Assembly (NCBI GenBank): GCA_002436065.1 | Contig: DIXP01000059.1 | Coordinates: forward strand, 40,177-104,176 | Direction of reading: 5' to 3' | Source: Chloroflexi bacterium UBA6077 | Lineage (GTDB): Bacteria > Chloroflexota > UBA6077 | Length of the DNA stretch: 64,000 bases | Part shown: piece after piece, positions 1 through 7,914 of the stretch | Layout: each line of letters opens with the position of its first letter | Position numbering within the stretch: position 1 is the first letter of the stretch | Position numbers and translations under genes: made by a program | The notes under the pieces: generated by a model | The model's input: only the letters and a program-made list of their open reading frames with translations | The model's database searches: none | What the model was told of the DNA's origin: nothing

Positions 1-1152
1 GCTATCGGGCGGGTGGCCAGGGGTATGACCCATGGGGGCAATCCCCTGGTGCGCATAGATGCCAGTGGGCACGTCTGGCCTCAGCGTGCGAGCCAGCTGT
101 TCGGCTTCGACGGCTTGAAGAGGGTGCCGCTGGAGAAGGCGCTGGCCGGCGATATCGTGATCATCACCGGTCTGGACGAGGTGAACATCGGGGACACGGT
201 CACCGCCGCCGATCTTCCAGAGGCGCTGCCACGCATCGAGATCGAGGAGCCCACGGTCAAGATCACCCTTGGGGTCAACAGCTCCCCCTTCTCCGGTAGG
301 GAGGGCAAGTACAGCACCTCTCGGCAGTTGAGGGCACGGTTGTACCGTGAGTTGGAGACCAACATCGCCCTGCGTGTGGAGGATACCCAGTCAGCCGACG
401 AGTTCTTGATCTCCGGTCGGGGCGAACTGCACCTTTCGATCCTGCTGGAGACGATGCGGCGGGAGGGATACGAGTTCCAGGTGTCGCGACCCGAGGTGAT
501 TACTCGGGAAGAGCGGGGCGTGCTGATGGAGCCGGTGGAGGACCTGGTGATCGAGACTACGGAAGCGTACGTCGGCCCTCTCACGGAGCAGCTGGCTCAG
601 CGGCTGGGGGTGATGACCAACCTCCAGAACGACGGCAGCGGCAACGTTCGGCTGGAGTACCGGATCCCCACTCGCGGGTTGATCGGCTTCCGCAGCGCCT
701 TCCTCACCACCACTCGAGGGGATGGGATCATGGGGAGCCAGTTGGTAGGGTTCGAGCGATGGCGAGGCGAGTTGATCTCATCCAGGAACGGCGCGCTCGT
801 GGCGACCAACGACGGGGTGTCGACGACCTACGGGCTGAACAATGCCCAGGAGCGCGGCTTCACCTTCGTCGATCCCGGCACGATTGTGTACCAGGGGATG
901 GTTATCGGCGAGTCGCGCTATCCCTACGACGTGATCGTGAACGTGTGCAAGGAGAAGAAGCTGACAAATGTCCGGTCGTCCACGGCCGATGTCGCCATCA
1001 AGCTGACTCCGAGGGTGGACCTCAGCCTGGAGGAGATGCTGGAGTTTGTTGGCCCGGACGAGCTCCTCGAGATCACTCCGCAGACGTTGAGGCTGCGAAA
1101 GAAACTGCTGACGTCGGAGGGCCGGGGCAAGGCAAAGAAGCGAGCCGGATAG
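1..1152 (+). CDS. typA: Translation GTPase TypA/BipA, C-terminal part
   Basis: The frame is open from base 1 (A-I-G-R-V-A-R-G-M), so this is the 3' part of a gene whose GTPase domain lies outside the window. What remains is the beta-barrel domain II (GDIVIITGLDEVNIGDT near residues 50-65), the EF-G-III-like domain (SSPFSGREGKY followed by SGRGELHLSILLE), the domain-V-like segment with the family hallmark IPTRGLIGFRS, and the BipA-specific C-terminal domain ending in PQTLRLRKK. BipA is a ribosome-associated GTPase that assists 50S assembly under stress such as cold. GTG at 13 is not the true start because family sequence continues upstream. About 384 codons are present and the reading frame is intact to its stop. 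Confidence 0.95.
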   Translation, partial: AIGRVARGMTHGGNPLVRIDASGHVWPQRASQLFGFDGLKRVPLEKALAGDIVIITGLDEVNIGDTVTAADLPEALPRIEIEEPTVKITLGVNSSPFSGREGKYSTSRQLRARLYRELETNIALRVEDTQSADEFLISGRGELHLSILLETMRREGYEFQVSRPEVITREERGVLMEPVEDLVIETTEAYVGPLTEQLAQRLGVMTNLQNDGSGNVRLEYRIPTRGLIGFRSAFLTTTRGDGIMGSQLVGFERWRGELISSRNGALVATNDGVSTTYGLNNAQERGFTFVDPGTIVYQGMVIGESRYPYDVIVNVCKEKKLTNVRSSTADVAIKLTPRVDLSLEEMLEFVGPDELLEITPQTLRLRKKLLTSEGRGKAKKRAG

Positions 1153-1205
1153 CAGATGTAGCTTCCTTTGGTGCCACAATTGGTGGATGCACCCATTGAT
1201 TTCTC

Positions 1206-1214
1206 TGGTATAAT
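1206..1214 (+). promoter_or_regulatory. Extended -10 promoter (TGGTATAAT)
   Basis: TGGTATAAT matches the extended -10 consensus TGnTATAAT exactly and lies in the gap between typA and the small Cys4 gene. No good -35 box sits 16-18 bases upstream, which is tolerated by extended -10 promoters. Transcription would start near 1221. Confidence 0.6.
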
Positions 1215-1220
1215 AGTAGG

Positions 1221-1390
1221 GTTCGAGGGCGAGCGCCTCCTACTACGGCCTCTGCTCCTTCAGCACGGTTTCCCTTGAGCCGCTTCGGCGGCGACCGAGC
1301 GCGCAACTCGCGCTCTCTCACGAGGCGGGATACAGGAAAGCCCGCCAGACAACGACGTCGATATTCGTAGTCGCACACGGAGGAAAGACT
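1221..1390 (+). ncRNA. Structured 170-nt leader, possible cis-regulatory RNA
   Basis: The stretch between the extended -10 box and the start of the next gene can form three successive perfect hairpins: a UUCG-capped stem at 1279-1292 (GCCGC/GCGGC), a 7-bp stem at 1297-1315 (GAGCGCG/CGCGCTC), and a 6-bp stem at 1324-1346 (GGCGGG/CCCGCC). The ribosome binding site GGAGGA follows just before the start codon. I do not recognise a known riboswitch or SRP, 6S or tmRNA core. It could be a cis-acting leader or simply GC-rich DNA. Confidence 0.35.
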
Positions 1391-1594
1391 TTGGCAGGCG
1401 CAAGCAGCAAGACCATCGCACGGGCTATGGGGCAGAAGCAGGATATGGATCCCAACCAGCGGCTATCCTCTCCCCGCACCTGCGTGCGGTGCAACAAGAA
1501 GATCGAGACCATGGGTGATATGTTCCCCGTCAAGGTAATGGGCAAGGGGATGTCTGCCTACTGCAAGCAGTGCAAGGACTCGATGGCGAGGTAG
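1391..1594 (+). CDS. Small Cys4 (zinc-ribbon-like) protein
   Basis: A 67-residue protein with two Cys pairs, CVRC near residues 31-34 and CKQC near 58-61, spaced as in a small treble-clef or zinc-ribbon fold. The N-terminal 28 residues are polar and rich in Ser, Ala and Gln and carry no signal peptide. The start is TTG at 1391, preceded by GGAGGA seven bases upstream. The gene has its own extended -10 promoter and a long folded leader. I cannot assign a function. Small proteins of this type are often nucleic-acid or ribosome-associated, but nothing here proves that. Confidence 0.7.
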   Translation: MAGASSKTIARAMGQKQDMDPNQRLSSPRTCVRCNKKIETMGDMFPVKVMGKGMSAYCKQCKDSMAR

Positions 1595-1663
1595 CTTCGA
1601 CCTACCTCGCTAGCCCCTCTCGGACCTCCCTGGGGGTCTCGAGTTGACCAGGAACCCGACGTT

Positions 1664-1691
1664 GAGAGCCAGCCTTCATCGGCTGGCTCTC
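1664..1691 (+). terminator. Strong hairpin after the small Cys4 gene
   Basis: An 11-bp perfect stem (GAGAGCCAGCC/GGCTGGCTCTC) with a six-base loop lies 70 bases after the stop of the small gene. There is no T-tract after it, so it is either a weak or factor-assisted terminator or an mRNA 3'-end stabiliser. Confidence 0.5.
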
Positions 1692-1714
1692 GGCCTGTGC
1701 CGGCCAATTGGGAT

Positions 1715-1743
1715 TTGCGACTGAGGATAGGCTTGGTTAGAAT
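1715..1743 (+). promoter_or_regulatory. Sigma-70 type promoter of the histidine-phosphatase-fold gene
   Basis: TTGCGA at 1715-1720 and TAGAAT at 1738-1743 are separated by 17 bases. The predicted transcript would start near 1750, leaving a very short leader containing AAGGAGGA before ATG 1768. Confidence 0.45.
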
Positions 1744-1767
1744 GGGATTGAAGGAGGACTCCGCCCA

Positions 1768-2310
1768 ATGCAACTGGTTGCAGTGCGCCGTGCTCAAGCC
1801 AAGGACAGCCCAACTCATCCACTTCTGAGTCGAGAGGGCCTCATCCAGGCACAGATGGTGGCGAAGGCCCTGGCCGAGCAGTTCCCTACCGCCGTTCACC
1901 TCCTTACAAGCCCTTCGGTGCGTGCCATTCAGACCGCCACTCTGATAGGGGACAGGATGGGCCTGGTTCCTGAGGAGTTTGCTCCCATAGATGAGGTGGT
2001 TCCACCACCCGAGGCTGATCGGGAGGAGTGGTTGAGGAGCGCGTATCCTCGCTGCATCGGGGCCTTTCGAGAGATCGTCAACCACCATGAAGGTGCTGTG
2101 ATAGCCGTCACCCATCGACGGGTTCTCAGTGCCTACCTCGCCCTCTTCTGGGATTTCGAGAACCCCCGGGAGGCATGGGTGAGAGCCATTGCCCGTCGGA
2201 CTGGATGGGAGTTGGACGTACCCCCGGCCTCCATCACCGTCATGGACGTTAACGGCGAGGGTCGCCCTACCATTCTCCGGGTCGGGGACGTATCCCACCT
2301 CGAATCGTAG
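1768..2310 (+). CDS. Histidine-phosphatase-fold protein lacking the RHG motif
   Basis: A 180-residue member of the phosphoglycerate mutase-like (histidine phosphatase) superfamily. The fold signature is visible: LSREGLIQAQ near residues 21-30, SPSVRAIQTATLIG near 49-62, and the second catalytic His in AVTHRRVLSAYL near 113-124. The motif that normally carries the phosphorylated His, [LV]xRHGE at the very N-terminus, reads AVRRAQ here, so the nucleophilic His is replaced by Arg. The protein is probably not a conventional phosphomonoesterase; it may bind a phosphorylated ligand or be a scaffold. The start ATG is preceded by AAGGAGGA. A promoter lies directly upstream and a hairpin directly downstream, so it looks monocistronic. 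Confidence 0.75.
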   Translation: MQLVAVRRAQAKDSPTHPLLSREGLIQAQMVAKALAEQFPTAVHLLTSPSVRAIQTATLIGDRMGLVPEEFAPIDEVVPPPEADREEWLRSAYPRCIGAFREIVNHHEGAVIAVTHRRVLSAYLALFWDFENPREAWVRAIARRTGWELDVPPASITVMDVNGEGRPTILRVGDVSHLES

Positions 2311-2315
2311 GACCG

Positions 2316-2347
2316 CTGGGGTGCCGAGTGAGAACCCGGCACCCCAG
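2316..2347 (+). terminator. Hairpin terminator after the phosphatase-fold gene
   Basis: An 11-bp perfect stem CTGGGGTGCCG/CGGCACCCCAG with a 10-base loop starts six bases after the stop codon. No T-tract follows. Confidence 0.55.
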
Positions 2348-2480
2348 CATCGCTGCACGATATCGAGTCCTCATCTTCCCCCTGTTCTTCCCACAACGCT
2401 TCCGCGGATATAATTCACTTACTGGCGCATCCACCAAATCCTTGACGCTTTACCATGGCTATCCGCCCGACACTGAAGTG

Positions 2481-2553
2481 ATCGGGCTAAGAAAACAAAG
2501 CCCCTTCGGGGGCTGGGCCCTCAGCCCGCAGGGCTTCGTCTTCTTAGCCCGAT
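2481..2553 (+). repeat. Palindromic element with 13-bp perfect arms
   Basis: ATCGGGCTAAGAA (2481-2493) is repeated in inverted orientation at 2541-2553. The GC-rich interior (CCCCTTCGGGGG and GGGCCCTCAGCCC) can fold into further hairpins. The gap from 2348 to 2780 holds this element and the next repeat and no gene that I can support. Confidence 0.6.
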
Positions 2554-2633
2554 GGTTTCAACCTCGGGCTCTAGTCCACGGAATGCGATGTGGACTTGCT
2601 GGATGCACCAGCTACTGCGTTGTACCGCAATTC

Positions 2634-2720
2634 CCTGAAGTAGGGCTGGGGCTTGTCCCCAGCCGCCTCGCAGCCGACATGAACCGGGCGGAAGGGGACA
2701 AGCCCCTTCCCTACTTCAGG
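2634..2720 (+). repeat. Dispersed palindromic repeat, family with GGGGACAAGCCCCTT core
   Basis: The left arm CCTGAAGTAGGG and the right arm CCCTACTTCAGG flank a core containing GGCTTGTCCCC and GGGGACAAGCC, also mutually inverted. Related sequence occurs at 60938-61060 and, in part, near 56950-56980 and 16579-16596. Sequence just outside the left arm (TACCGCAATTCCC) recurs inverted beside the 60938 copy, so the element is probably longer than the arms. This looks like a small non-autonomous mobile or REP-like element. Confidence 0.65.
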
Positions 2721-2780
2721 AGAGGCTTCAGGTAGGGCCTGGAGTTTGCTCTGCATTGGTGAGGGTTGGAGGAACCTGGC

Positions 2781-4019
2781 ATGCTTTTTCTTTCGGAGAT
2801 CCTCGGGCGTCCCGTGCGAGACGCCGGCGGGGAGACAATTGCCACTCTGGGCGACCTGGTGGGGCGATGGCAGATGGATCATCAATTGGCCGTCGCCGGG
2901 TTGGTGGCCCGGGTGGGCCAGCGATCCTTCTTTTTACCCTGGCGGCAGGTGGCGGAGTTGGATCGCCAATCGGCAAGGCTCTCCTCCTACCAGGTCAACT
3001 TCCAGCATTTCGAGAGGCGCGCAGGGGAGGTTCTGCTGGCCGGCGACGTGATGGACCATCGCCTGATCGACGTCCGACGCCGCAGGGTGATCCGAGTGAA
3101 CGATGCAGTCCTTGTGCGATCCGATGGTCGGTTGCTGGTGGAGTCGGTAGACGTGGGTCTTGCCGCCCTGCTCCGGAGACTGGCCCCTCGCTGGCTCCAG
3201 CGCGCTTTCGGAGACACCGAACTGGTCGCCTGGAGGGATGTAGAGTGGCTCCCATCCGCGGAGTCGGGCGCAGGCAAGCTTGCATATCCCCTTCTCTCCC
3301 GCCTGCACCCGGTTGAGGTAGCCCACATCGTGGATGAGCTGCCGGCTCGCCAAGCAGCGGACATAGTGGAGTCGCTGGATGACGAGGACGCGGCGGACGT
3401 GCTGAGCGAGATCTCCGAGGAGCATCAGGCCGGTGTGCTGCGCAACCTGGACGAGGAGCGAGCGGCCGATATCCTGGAGGAGATGGAACCGGATGATGCC
3501 GCCGACCTGCTGGCGAAGCTGGCTCCTGGGGATGCGGGCGACCTGCTCCACAGGATGGAGGACGAGGATGCCAGGGACGTTCAGGCATTGATGGAGTACA
3601 AGGAAGGCACCGCTGGTGCGCTGATGACCAACCGGTTCGTGATGGTCCCGCGGGGCTGGAGTGCCTCGGAGTCTCTCGGACTACTTCGCCGGATGGAGGA
3701 GCGGCCGGAGACCATAACCCACCTGCTGGTGGTGGTGGAGGCCGGGAGCCGACGACTGGCGGGAATCGTGTCGCTACTGGATGTGGTGACGGCTTCTCCA
3801 GGGGCGGAGCTGGGCAGCTTTATGATGGAGGAGGTGCCAAGCGTGGGGCCTGGCGCCACCACTTCAGAGATCGCCAGGAAGATGTCGGAGTATAACTTGG
3901 TGTTGATCCCAGTGGTAGACGAGGATCAACAGATTCTCGGTGTCGTTGCGGTGGATGACGTTGTGGAAGAGATGCTACCTGAGAGGTGGAGGCGCCGTCT
4001 ACCCAGGCTGTTTGGCTAG
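2781..4019 (+). CDS. MgtE-N/CBS-pair regulatory protein with PRC-barrel-like N-terminus
   Basis: A 412-residue soluble protein. Residues about 1-80 look like a PRC-barrel (SEILGRPVRDAGGETIATLGDLVG). A PRC-like or linker segment follows, then the helical MgtE N-terminal domain of repeated [AD]AAD[IVL]L[EAS] units (about 175-280), then a CBS pair (about 280-405; GALMTNRFVMVP and LIPVVDEDQQILGVVAVDDV). In MgtE channels the N and CBS domains sense Mg2+ and gate the pore, but here no transmembrane domain follows. The protein is instead encoded four bases upstream of an Nramp-like transporter, so it probably gates or regulates that transporter. ATG 2781 is chosen because GGAGGA lies eight bases before it; an in-frame TTG at 2766 would overlap that Shine-Dalgarno. 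Confidence 0.85.
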   Translation: MLFLSEILGRPVRDAGGETIATLGDLVGRWQMDHQLAVAGLVARVGQRSFFLPWRQVAELDRQSARLSSYQVNFQHFERRAGEVLLAGDVMDHRLIDVRRRRVIRVNDAVLVRSDGRLLVESVDVGLAALLRRLAPRWLQRAFGDTELVAWRDVEWLPSAESGAGKLAYPLLSRLHPVEVAHIVDELPARQAADIVESLDDEDAADVLSEISEEHQAGVLRNLDEERAADILEEMEPDDAADLLAKLAPGDAGDLLHRMEDEDARDVQALMEYKEGTAGALMTNRFVMVPRGWSASESLGLLRRMEERPETITHLLVVVEAGSRRLAGIVSLLDVVTASPGAELGSFMMEEVPSVGPGATTSEIARKMSEYNLVLIPVVDEDQQILGVVAVDDVVEEMLPERWRRRLPRLFG

Positions 4020-4022
4020 CTG

Positions 4023-5270
4023 TTGGGCCGGCTGAGGCGCTGGACATTCTACCTGGGGCTGCTGGGTCCCGGGTTCATCGCGGCCATCGCCGGAAACGAC
4101 GCGGGCGGCATAGCCACCTACTCCGTGGTAGGGGCAACCTACGGCTACCGGCTGTTGTGGGCACTCCTCCTGATGACCTTCAGCTTGGCGGTGGTGCAGG
4201 AGATGTCCGCCCGGTTGGGGGCGGTGACGGGGCAGGGGTTAGCTGAGTTGGTGCGCGAGCAGTTTGGCCTTCGCTGGACGGCCTTCTCCGTGCTGGCGCT
4301 GCTGGTGGCCAACGGCGCGACCCTTGTTTCGGAGTTCGCGGGGATCGCTGCCGCCCTGGAGTTGCTGGGCGTGAGCAGATATCTCTCCGTGCCCCTATCG
4401 GCGGCTGCCCTCTGGATGCTGGTAGTGTGGGGCTCCTATCCTCGGGTCGAGCGGGTCTTCCTTGGGATGGGCTTGCTGTTCCTGGCCTACCCCATCACCA
4501 TGTTTCTGGTCGGTCCCGACTGGGGAGCGGTTGGGCAGGCGCTGGTATCACCAAGCATCTCCCTGGATCCGGCCTTCCTGGTCCTCCTGGTGGCGATGAC
4601 CGGCACCACCATCACCCCCTACATGCAGATCTATGTCCAGTCGGCCACAGCGGAGAAGGGCGTGGACCCCGAGCACTACGGCTGGGAGCGGGCCGATGCC
4701 TATCTCGGGGTGCTCTTCTCCAACACCATCGCCTTCGCCATTATCGTTACGACCGCCGCCACGCTGTTTCCTGCGGGTGTGCGGGTGGAGACGGCAGATG
4801 CTGCCGCGGTGGCCCTGGCTCCCCTGGCGGGGCCCCTGGCCGGACTGGTATTCGCCCTGGGGCTGCTGGGAGCCTCGCTACTGGCTGCCGGAGTGCTGCC
4901 CCTGGCCACGTCCTACGCCGTCAGCGAAGCCCTGGGGTTCGAGAGGGGGGTATCGCGGACCTTCAGGGAGGCGCCGGCCTTCATGGGCATCTTCACCGGC
5001 TTGCTCGTCCTTGGAGCCGCCATCGTCCTGGTTCCTGGCCTGCCTCTGTTCTCTCTGCTGATCGTTGCCCAGATCGTCAACGGGCTGCTGCTGCCGGTGG
5101 TGCTGAGCTCTGTTGTCCGCCTCGCGGGCAGCCGAGAGCTGTTGGGGGAGTACGCCCACGGAAGGCTCTATGGGGCGGTGGGTTGGGCCACCGTGGTGGC
5201 CGTCTCCCTTCTCTCCCTGGTCATGGTGGGCACTGTTTTGCTGGGGGCGCTGGGCATCGAACTCGGCTAG
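4023..5270 (+). CDS. Nramp-family divalent metal transporter, atypical metal site
   Basis: A 415-residue integral membrane protein with about 11 hydrophobic helices, recognisable as Nramp by PGFIAAIAGNDAGGIATYS in TM1 and MTGTTITPYMQIYVQS in TM6. Canonical Nramp proteins carry DPGN in TM1 and an A-x-x-M site in TM6 (MPHN-like); here TM1 reads DAGG and TM6 reads TPYMQ, so the metal ligands differ from Mn2+/Fe2+ carriers. With the MgtE-N/CBS partner gene ending four bases upstream, Mg2+ transport similar to the Nramp-related magnesium transporters is a reasonable inference, not a demonstration. TTG 4023 has only a weak ribosome site, and translational coupling to the upstream gene is likely. 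The last four bases overlap the convergent methyltransferase gene. Confidence 0.85.
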   Translation: MGRLRRWTFYLGLLGPGFIAAIAGNDAGGIATYSVVGATYGYRLLWALLLMTFSLAVVQEMSARLGAVTGQGLAELVREQFGLRWTAFSVLALLVANGATLVSEFAGIAAALELLGVSRYLSVPLSAAALWMLVVWGSYPRVERVFLGMGLLFLAYPITMFLVGPDWGAVGQALVSPSISLDPAFLVLLVAMTGTTITPYMQIYVQSATAEKGVDPEHYGWERADAYLGVLFSNTIAFAIIVTTAATLFPAGVRVETADAAAVALAPLAGPLAGLVFALGLLGASLLAAGVLPLATSYAVSEALGFERGVSRTFREAPAFMGIFTGLLVLGAAIVLVPGLPLFSLLIVAQIVNGLLLPVVLSSVVRLAGSRELLGEYAHGRLYGAVGWATVVAVSLLSLVMVGTVLLGALGIELG

Positions 5271-5923
5271 ACCACCGCGGCGACGACCAGGGAGCGGCCA
5301 CCGAGGGCGAAGGCGGGAAGGTGCCGGGCGAAAGGAGCCAGCCTGATGCTGAGGGCGCGACCGACTCGACCGCGGCCCAGGTATGGGAAGAGGGTGGATA
5401 GGTGTGCCACCTGGAAGCCCACAGCCTGGAGGGTGGATACAAGGGTATCCGGAGTCTGGATGCTGACGTGGGTGGGATCGTGGAACAGGGATGGGTCGGG
5501 GAAGAGGGCATTGGGGGTCACCAGGGCAAGTAAGCCCCCCGGACGCAACACCCGGCGCCATTCCCTTATCCCCTCGATGGGGTCCGGCAGATGCTCCAAC
5601 AGGTGTTGGGCGACCACGGCGTCGAAGGACGCGGCTTCGAAGGGGAGGGCCGTGGCGCCGGCGCGGATCAGGAGGGTGCAAGAGGCATCCGGGATGCGAA
5701 CTCGTGCCAGCCGCAACCCTTCCTCTGACAGGTCCACCCCCACGACCAGCCTGGCCTGGACTGCTAATCGTCTCAGCAGTCCCCCGCTGCCGCAGCCAAC
5801 CTCCAGCACCCTCGCTTCCGGTCTGATCTTGGCAAGCCGCACCAATTCCACGGCCTCCATACGAAAGTCCGGCCAAGACTCGCGGCTGCGGTAGTAGGTC
5901 TGATCGTAGGTTGGGGATGGCAT
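5267..5923 (-). CDS. Class I SAM-dependent methyltransferase
   Basis: A 218-residue protein with the Rossmann methyltransferase motifs: motif I VLEVGCGSGGLLRRL near residues 39-53, the acidic residue ending strand 2 in VVGVDLS, motif II/III ALPFEAASFDAVVAQHLLEHLPDP near 91-114, and the post-motif VLRPGGLLALVTPN. The layout matches Methyltransf_11-type enzymes such as UbiE-like or glycan and lipid methyltransferases; the substrate cannot be deduced. The gene is convergent with the Nramp gene and overlaps it by four bases. ATG 5923 follows GGGTGAGGG. Confidence 0.85.
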   Translation of the reverse strand: MPSPTYDQTYYRSRESWPDFRMEAVELVRLAKIRPEARVLEVGCGSGGLLRRLAVQARLVVGVDLSEEGLRLARVRIPDASCTLLIRAGATALPFEAASFDAVVAQHLLEHLPDPIEGIREWRRVLRPGGLLALVTPNALFPDPSLFHDPTHVSIQTPDTLVSTLQAVGFQVAHLSTLFPYLGRGRVGRALSIRLAPFARHLPAFALGGRSLVVAAVV

Positions 5924-6079
5924 GAGCCCTCACCCCGACCCTCTCCCAGGGGGAGAGGGAGAATGGACAGGTTCCCTCTCAGATGGAGAGGTAAAACCAG
6001 GCGCTATGCTATCATACCCGCCGTCATCAGGTGGCTCCGGTGCTCCGGTGCTCTGGTGTTCGACAGGGCAGAGCCCGGC

Positions 6080-6085
6080 TATAAT
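6080..6085 (+). promoter_or_regulatory. -10 box TATAAT upstream of the TPR gene
   Basis: A consensus TATAAT lies 37 bases before ATG 6122. It places transcription initiation downstream of the alternative upstream start at 5963, which supports ATG 6122 as the real start. No convincing -35 box is seen. Confidence 0.45.
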
Positions 6086-6121
6086 GGTCCCTGCTCACGA
6101 TCCTCGCGAGGACGATACCAG

Positions 6122-7330
6122 ATGCCTACTCTCCACGCTGTTCGCGGTCAGGTCCGGTCTGCAATCGCCGATGGCGACTACGAGCGGGCGCAGACGCTGG
6201 CCGAGGGCGTACTCCGCCACTATCCCGAGGACCATGAAACCGTGGGCCTGCTGGGCCAGCTTCATCTTGAGTGCGGGCGGTGGGGCGAGGCTGAGAGGCT
6301 GTTCCGCTTCCTCCTACGGGTAGATCCGGAGAACACCCTGGCCCGTTCTGGCCTGGCCCTCATTGCCGAAGGCAGAGGCGATCTATCCGAGGCGCTAGGA
6401 CACTTTACCCTGGCTTTGGAGATCCATCCCGGCAACCATCAGTTGGCGGGAGAGGTCCGCAGATTGCAGGCTCAGGCCGAAGGGTCCAGATTGGCCGACC
6501 CGCGTCTCTCCAAGCATGCTATTGCTCGCCGCCTGTTGGGGGATGGAATGGCTGGAGAGGCCGTACCCCTCTTCGAAGTGGCACTGGAGAATGCCCTGGA
6601 CCCGACGGCAGTGGCGCTGGGGCTGGCGCAGGCGCTATGGATGGCCGCCAGGAGGAGAGAAGCTGGGGAGGTGGCCGGGGAGATCCTGGCCGCGAATCCC
6701 CTTTGCCTCAAGGCGCTGGCGCTGCGGGCAGGCGCTGCCGCAGCCGAGGGCGAGTCTGCGCTGTCTCCTCTGTTGGAGAAGGCATGGAGGCTTGACCCGG
6801 GCAATGGAGTGGCCGGGAGGATCTTCGAGAGCGCGGGGCTCACCCTTCCCCCTACCGGTTTGTTGGTGGAGGTGCCTGAAGAGGTTGAGTCTCCTCCAGA
6901 GGGTGCGGAACCGGAGCCAGACGCTCGGGCAGAGGATGCGGATGAGGCCAAGACCCTGGAGTTGCCGCATGCTGAGGTGGATGGGGAATGGGTTAGGGAC
7001 CGCGGGGCTCGGGGTTCCGAGGAGGCATCCGAGGGGGCGAGTCAGCAACCTGGGGAGGATGCGAGTATGCACCTCGTCTCCGGGCGATCCCGTCTGTCCC
7101 AGCACTGTTACGACCTGGCCGCGGCCGAGTTCCGCAAGGCCCTAAAGGCGGATCCTGGCGTCGCATCGGAGGTTCGGATCGCCGCTCTCGGTATGGCGGA
7201 GGAGTCTCCGGGGGATCCGCGGCTCCGCTGGTTGGCAGGGGACGCCCTTGCCACAGAGGGGAAGCTGCGGTTGGCCATGGAGCAGTATCTGAAGGCGCTG
7301 GAGAGCCAGGCCAAGACCACTACGTCGTAA
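6122..7330 (+). CDS. Tetratricopeptide-repeat protein
   Basis: A 402-residue protein built from TPR-like helix pairs: GDYERAQTLAEGVLRHYPED, CGRWGEAERLFRFLLRVDPEN and GDLSEALGHFTLALEIHPGN within residues about 12-110, more degenerate units to about 245, then an acidic Glu/Pro/Ala-rich linker (about 250-320), and a final TPR pair at the C-terminus (DLAAAEFRKALKADP and KLRLAMEQYLKALES). There is no signal peptide or membrane segment, so it is probably a cytoplasmic scaffold. The start is set at ATG 6122 because a TATAAT box lies at 6080-6085 and family-like sequence begins there. The next gene is ndk. Confidence 0.8.
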   Translation: MPTLHAVRGQVRSAIADGDYERAQTLAEGVLRHYPEDHETVGLLGQLHLECGRWGEAERLFRFLLRVDPENTLARSGLALIAEGRGDLSEALGHFTLALEIHPGNHQLAGEVRRLQAQAEGSRLADPRLSKHAIARRLLGDGMAGEAVPLFEVALENALDPTAVALGLAQALWMAARRREAGEVAGEILAANPLCLKALALRAGAAAAEGESALSPLLEKAWRLDPGNGVAGRIFESAGLTLPPTGLLVEVPEEVESPPEGAEPEPDARAEDADEAKTLELPHAEVDGEWVRDRGARGSEEASEGASQQPGEDASMHLVSGRSRLSQHCYDLAAAEFRKALKADPGVASEVRIAALGMAEESPGDPRLRWLAGDALATEGKLRLAMEQYLKALESQAKTTTS

Positions 7331-7386
7331 GCTGTCGGGCCTTCCCGTGGCTTGCGCGAAATTTGTTGATAGAGACAGGGAGCGAG

Positions 7387-7836
7387 ATGGAGAGAACACT
7401 GGTAATCGTGAAGCCTGATGCAGTGCAACGCAGCCTCATAGGTGAGGTCCTGAAGCGGCTGGAGACCCGCGGCCTCAAGATGGTTGGCCTGAAGATGATG
7501 GCCGTGAGCCCGGAGCTGGCGCAGCGCCATTACGCCGTGCACCAGGGGAAGCCCTTCTTCGAGGGGCTGATCCGCTACATCACCTCGTCCCCGGTGGTGG
7601 TGGCCGTCTTCGAGGGCAAGGACGCTATCGCCGCGGTGCGATCGACGGTGGGGTCCACCAATCCGGTGCAGGCGACGCCCGGCACTATCCGTGGCGATTT
7701 CGGGATGGAGATCGGGAGGAACCTCGTGCACGCCTCCGACGCGCCGGAGACGGCGAAGAACGAGGTGGCTCTATGGTTCAAGGATGAGGAGTTGGTAAGC
7801 TGGGGGCGAGACACGGACAGGTGGATCTCGGAGTAA
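7387..7836 (+). CDS. ndk: Nucleoside diphosphate kinase
   Basis: A 149-residue full-length Ndk. It transfers the gamma-phosphate between nucleoside tri- and diphosphates through a phosphohistidine. The N-terminal signature ERTLVIVKPDAVQR, the nucleotide-binding segment GSTNPVQATPGTIRGDFG and the active-site His in RNLVHASDAPETA are all present. The start is ATG 7387 (M-E-R-T-L), which matches the family length; an in-frame TTG 24 bases upstream gives an untypical extension. The gene ends at a 33-bp-arm inverted repeat shared with the convergent rsfS gene. Confidence 0.96.
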   Translation: MERTLVIVKPDAVQRSLIGEVLKRLETRGLKMVGLKMMAVSPELAQRHYAVHQGKPFFEGLIRYITSSPVVVAVFEGKDAIAAVRSTVGSTNPVQATPGTIRGDFGMEIGRNLVHASDAPETAKNEVALWFKDEELVSWGRDTDRWISE

Positions 7837-7914
7837 ATAGCTGTCAGCAGTCAGCAATCAGCCGTCAGCATTCACGGTATAGCTGACGGCTGATTGCTGA
7901 CTGCTGACAGCTAT
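7837..7914 (+). terminator. Bidirectional terminator-like palindrome with 33-bp perfect arms
   Basis: Bases 7837-7869 and 7882-7914 are exact reverse complements around a 12-base loop. The arms are built from CAGCAGTCAGCAATCAGC-like units. The palindrome starts right after the ndk stop and touches the rsfS stop codon, so it sits between two convergent genes. The unusually long perfect arms suggest an inserted palindromic element used as a terminator. Confidence 0.7.

Noticed and set aside
13..1152. GTG at 13 as the start of typA.
   Set aside because: Conserved BipA sequence continues upstream to the window edge, so the gene is simply truncated by the window.
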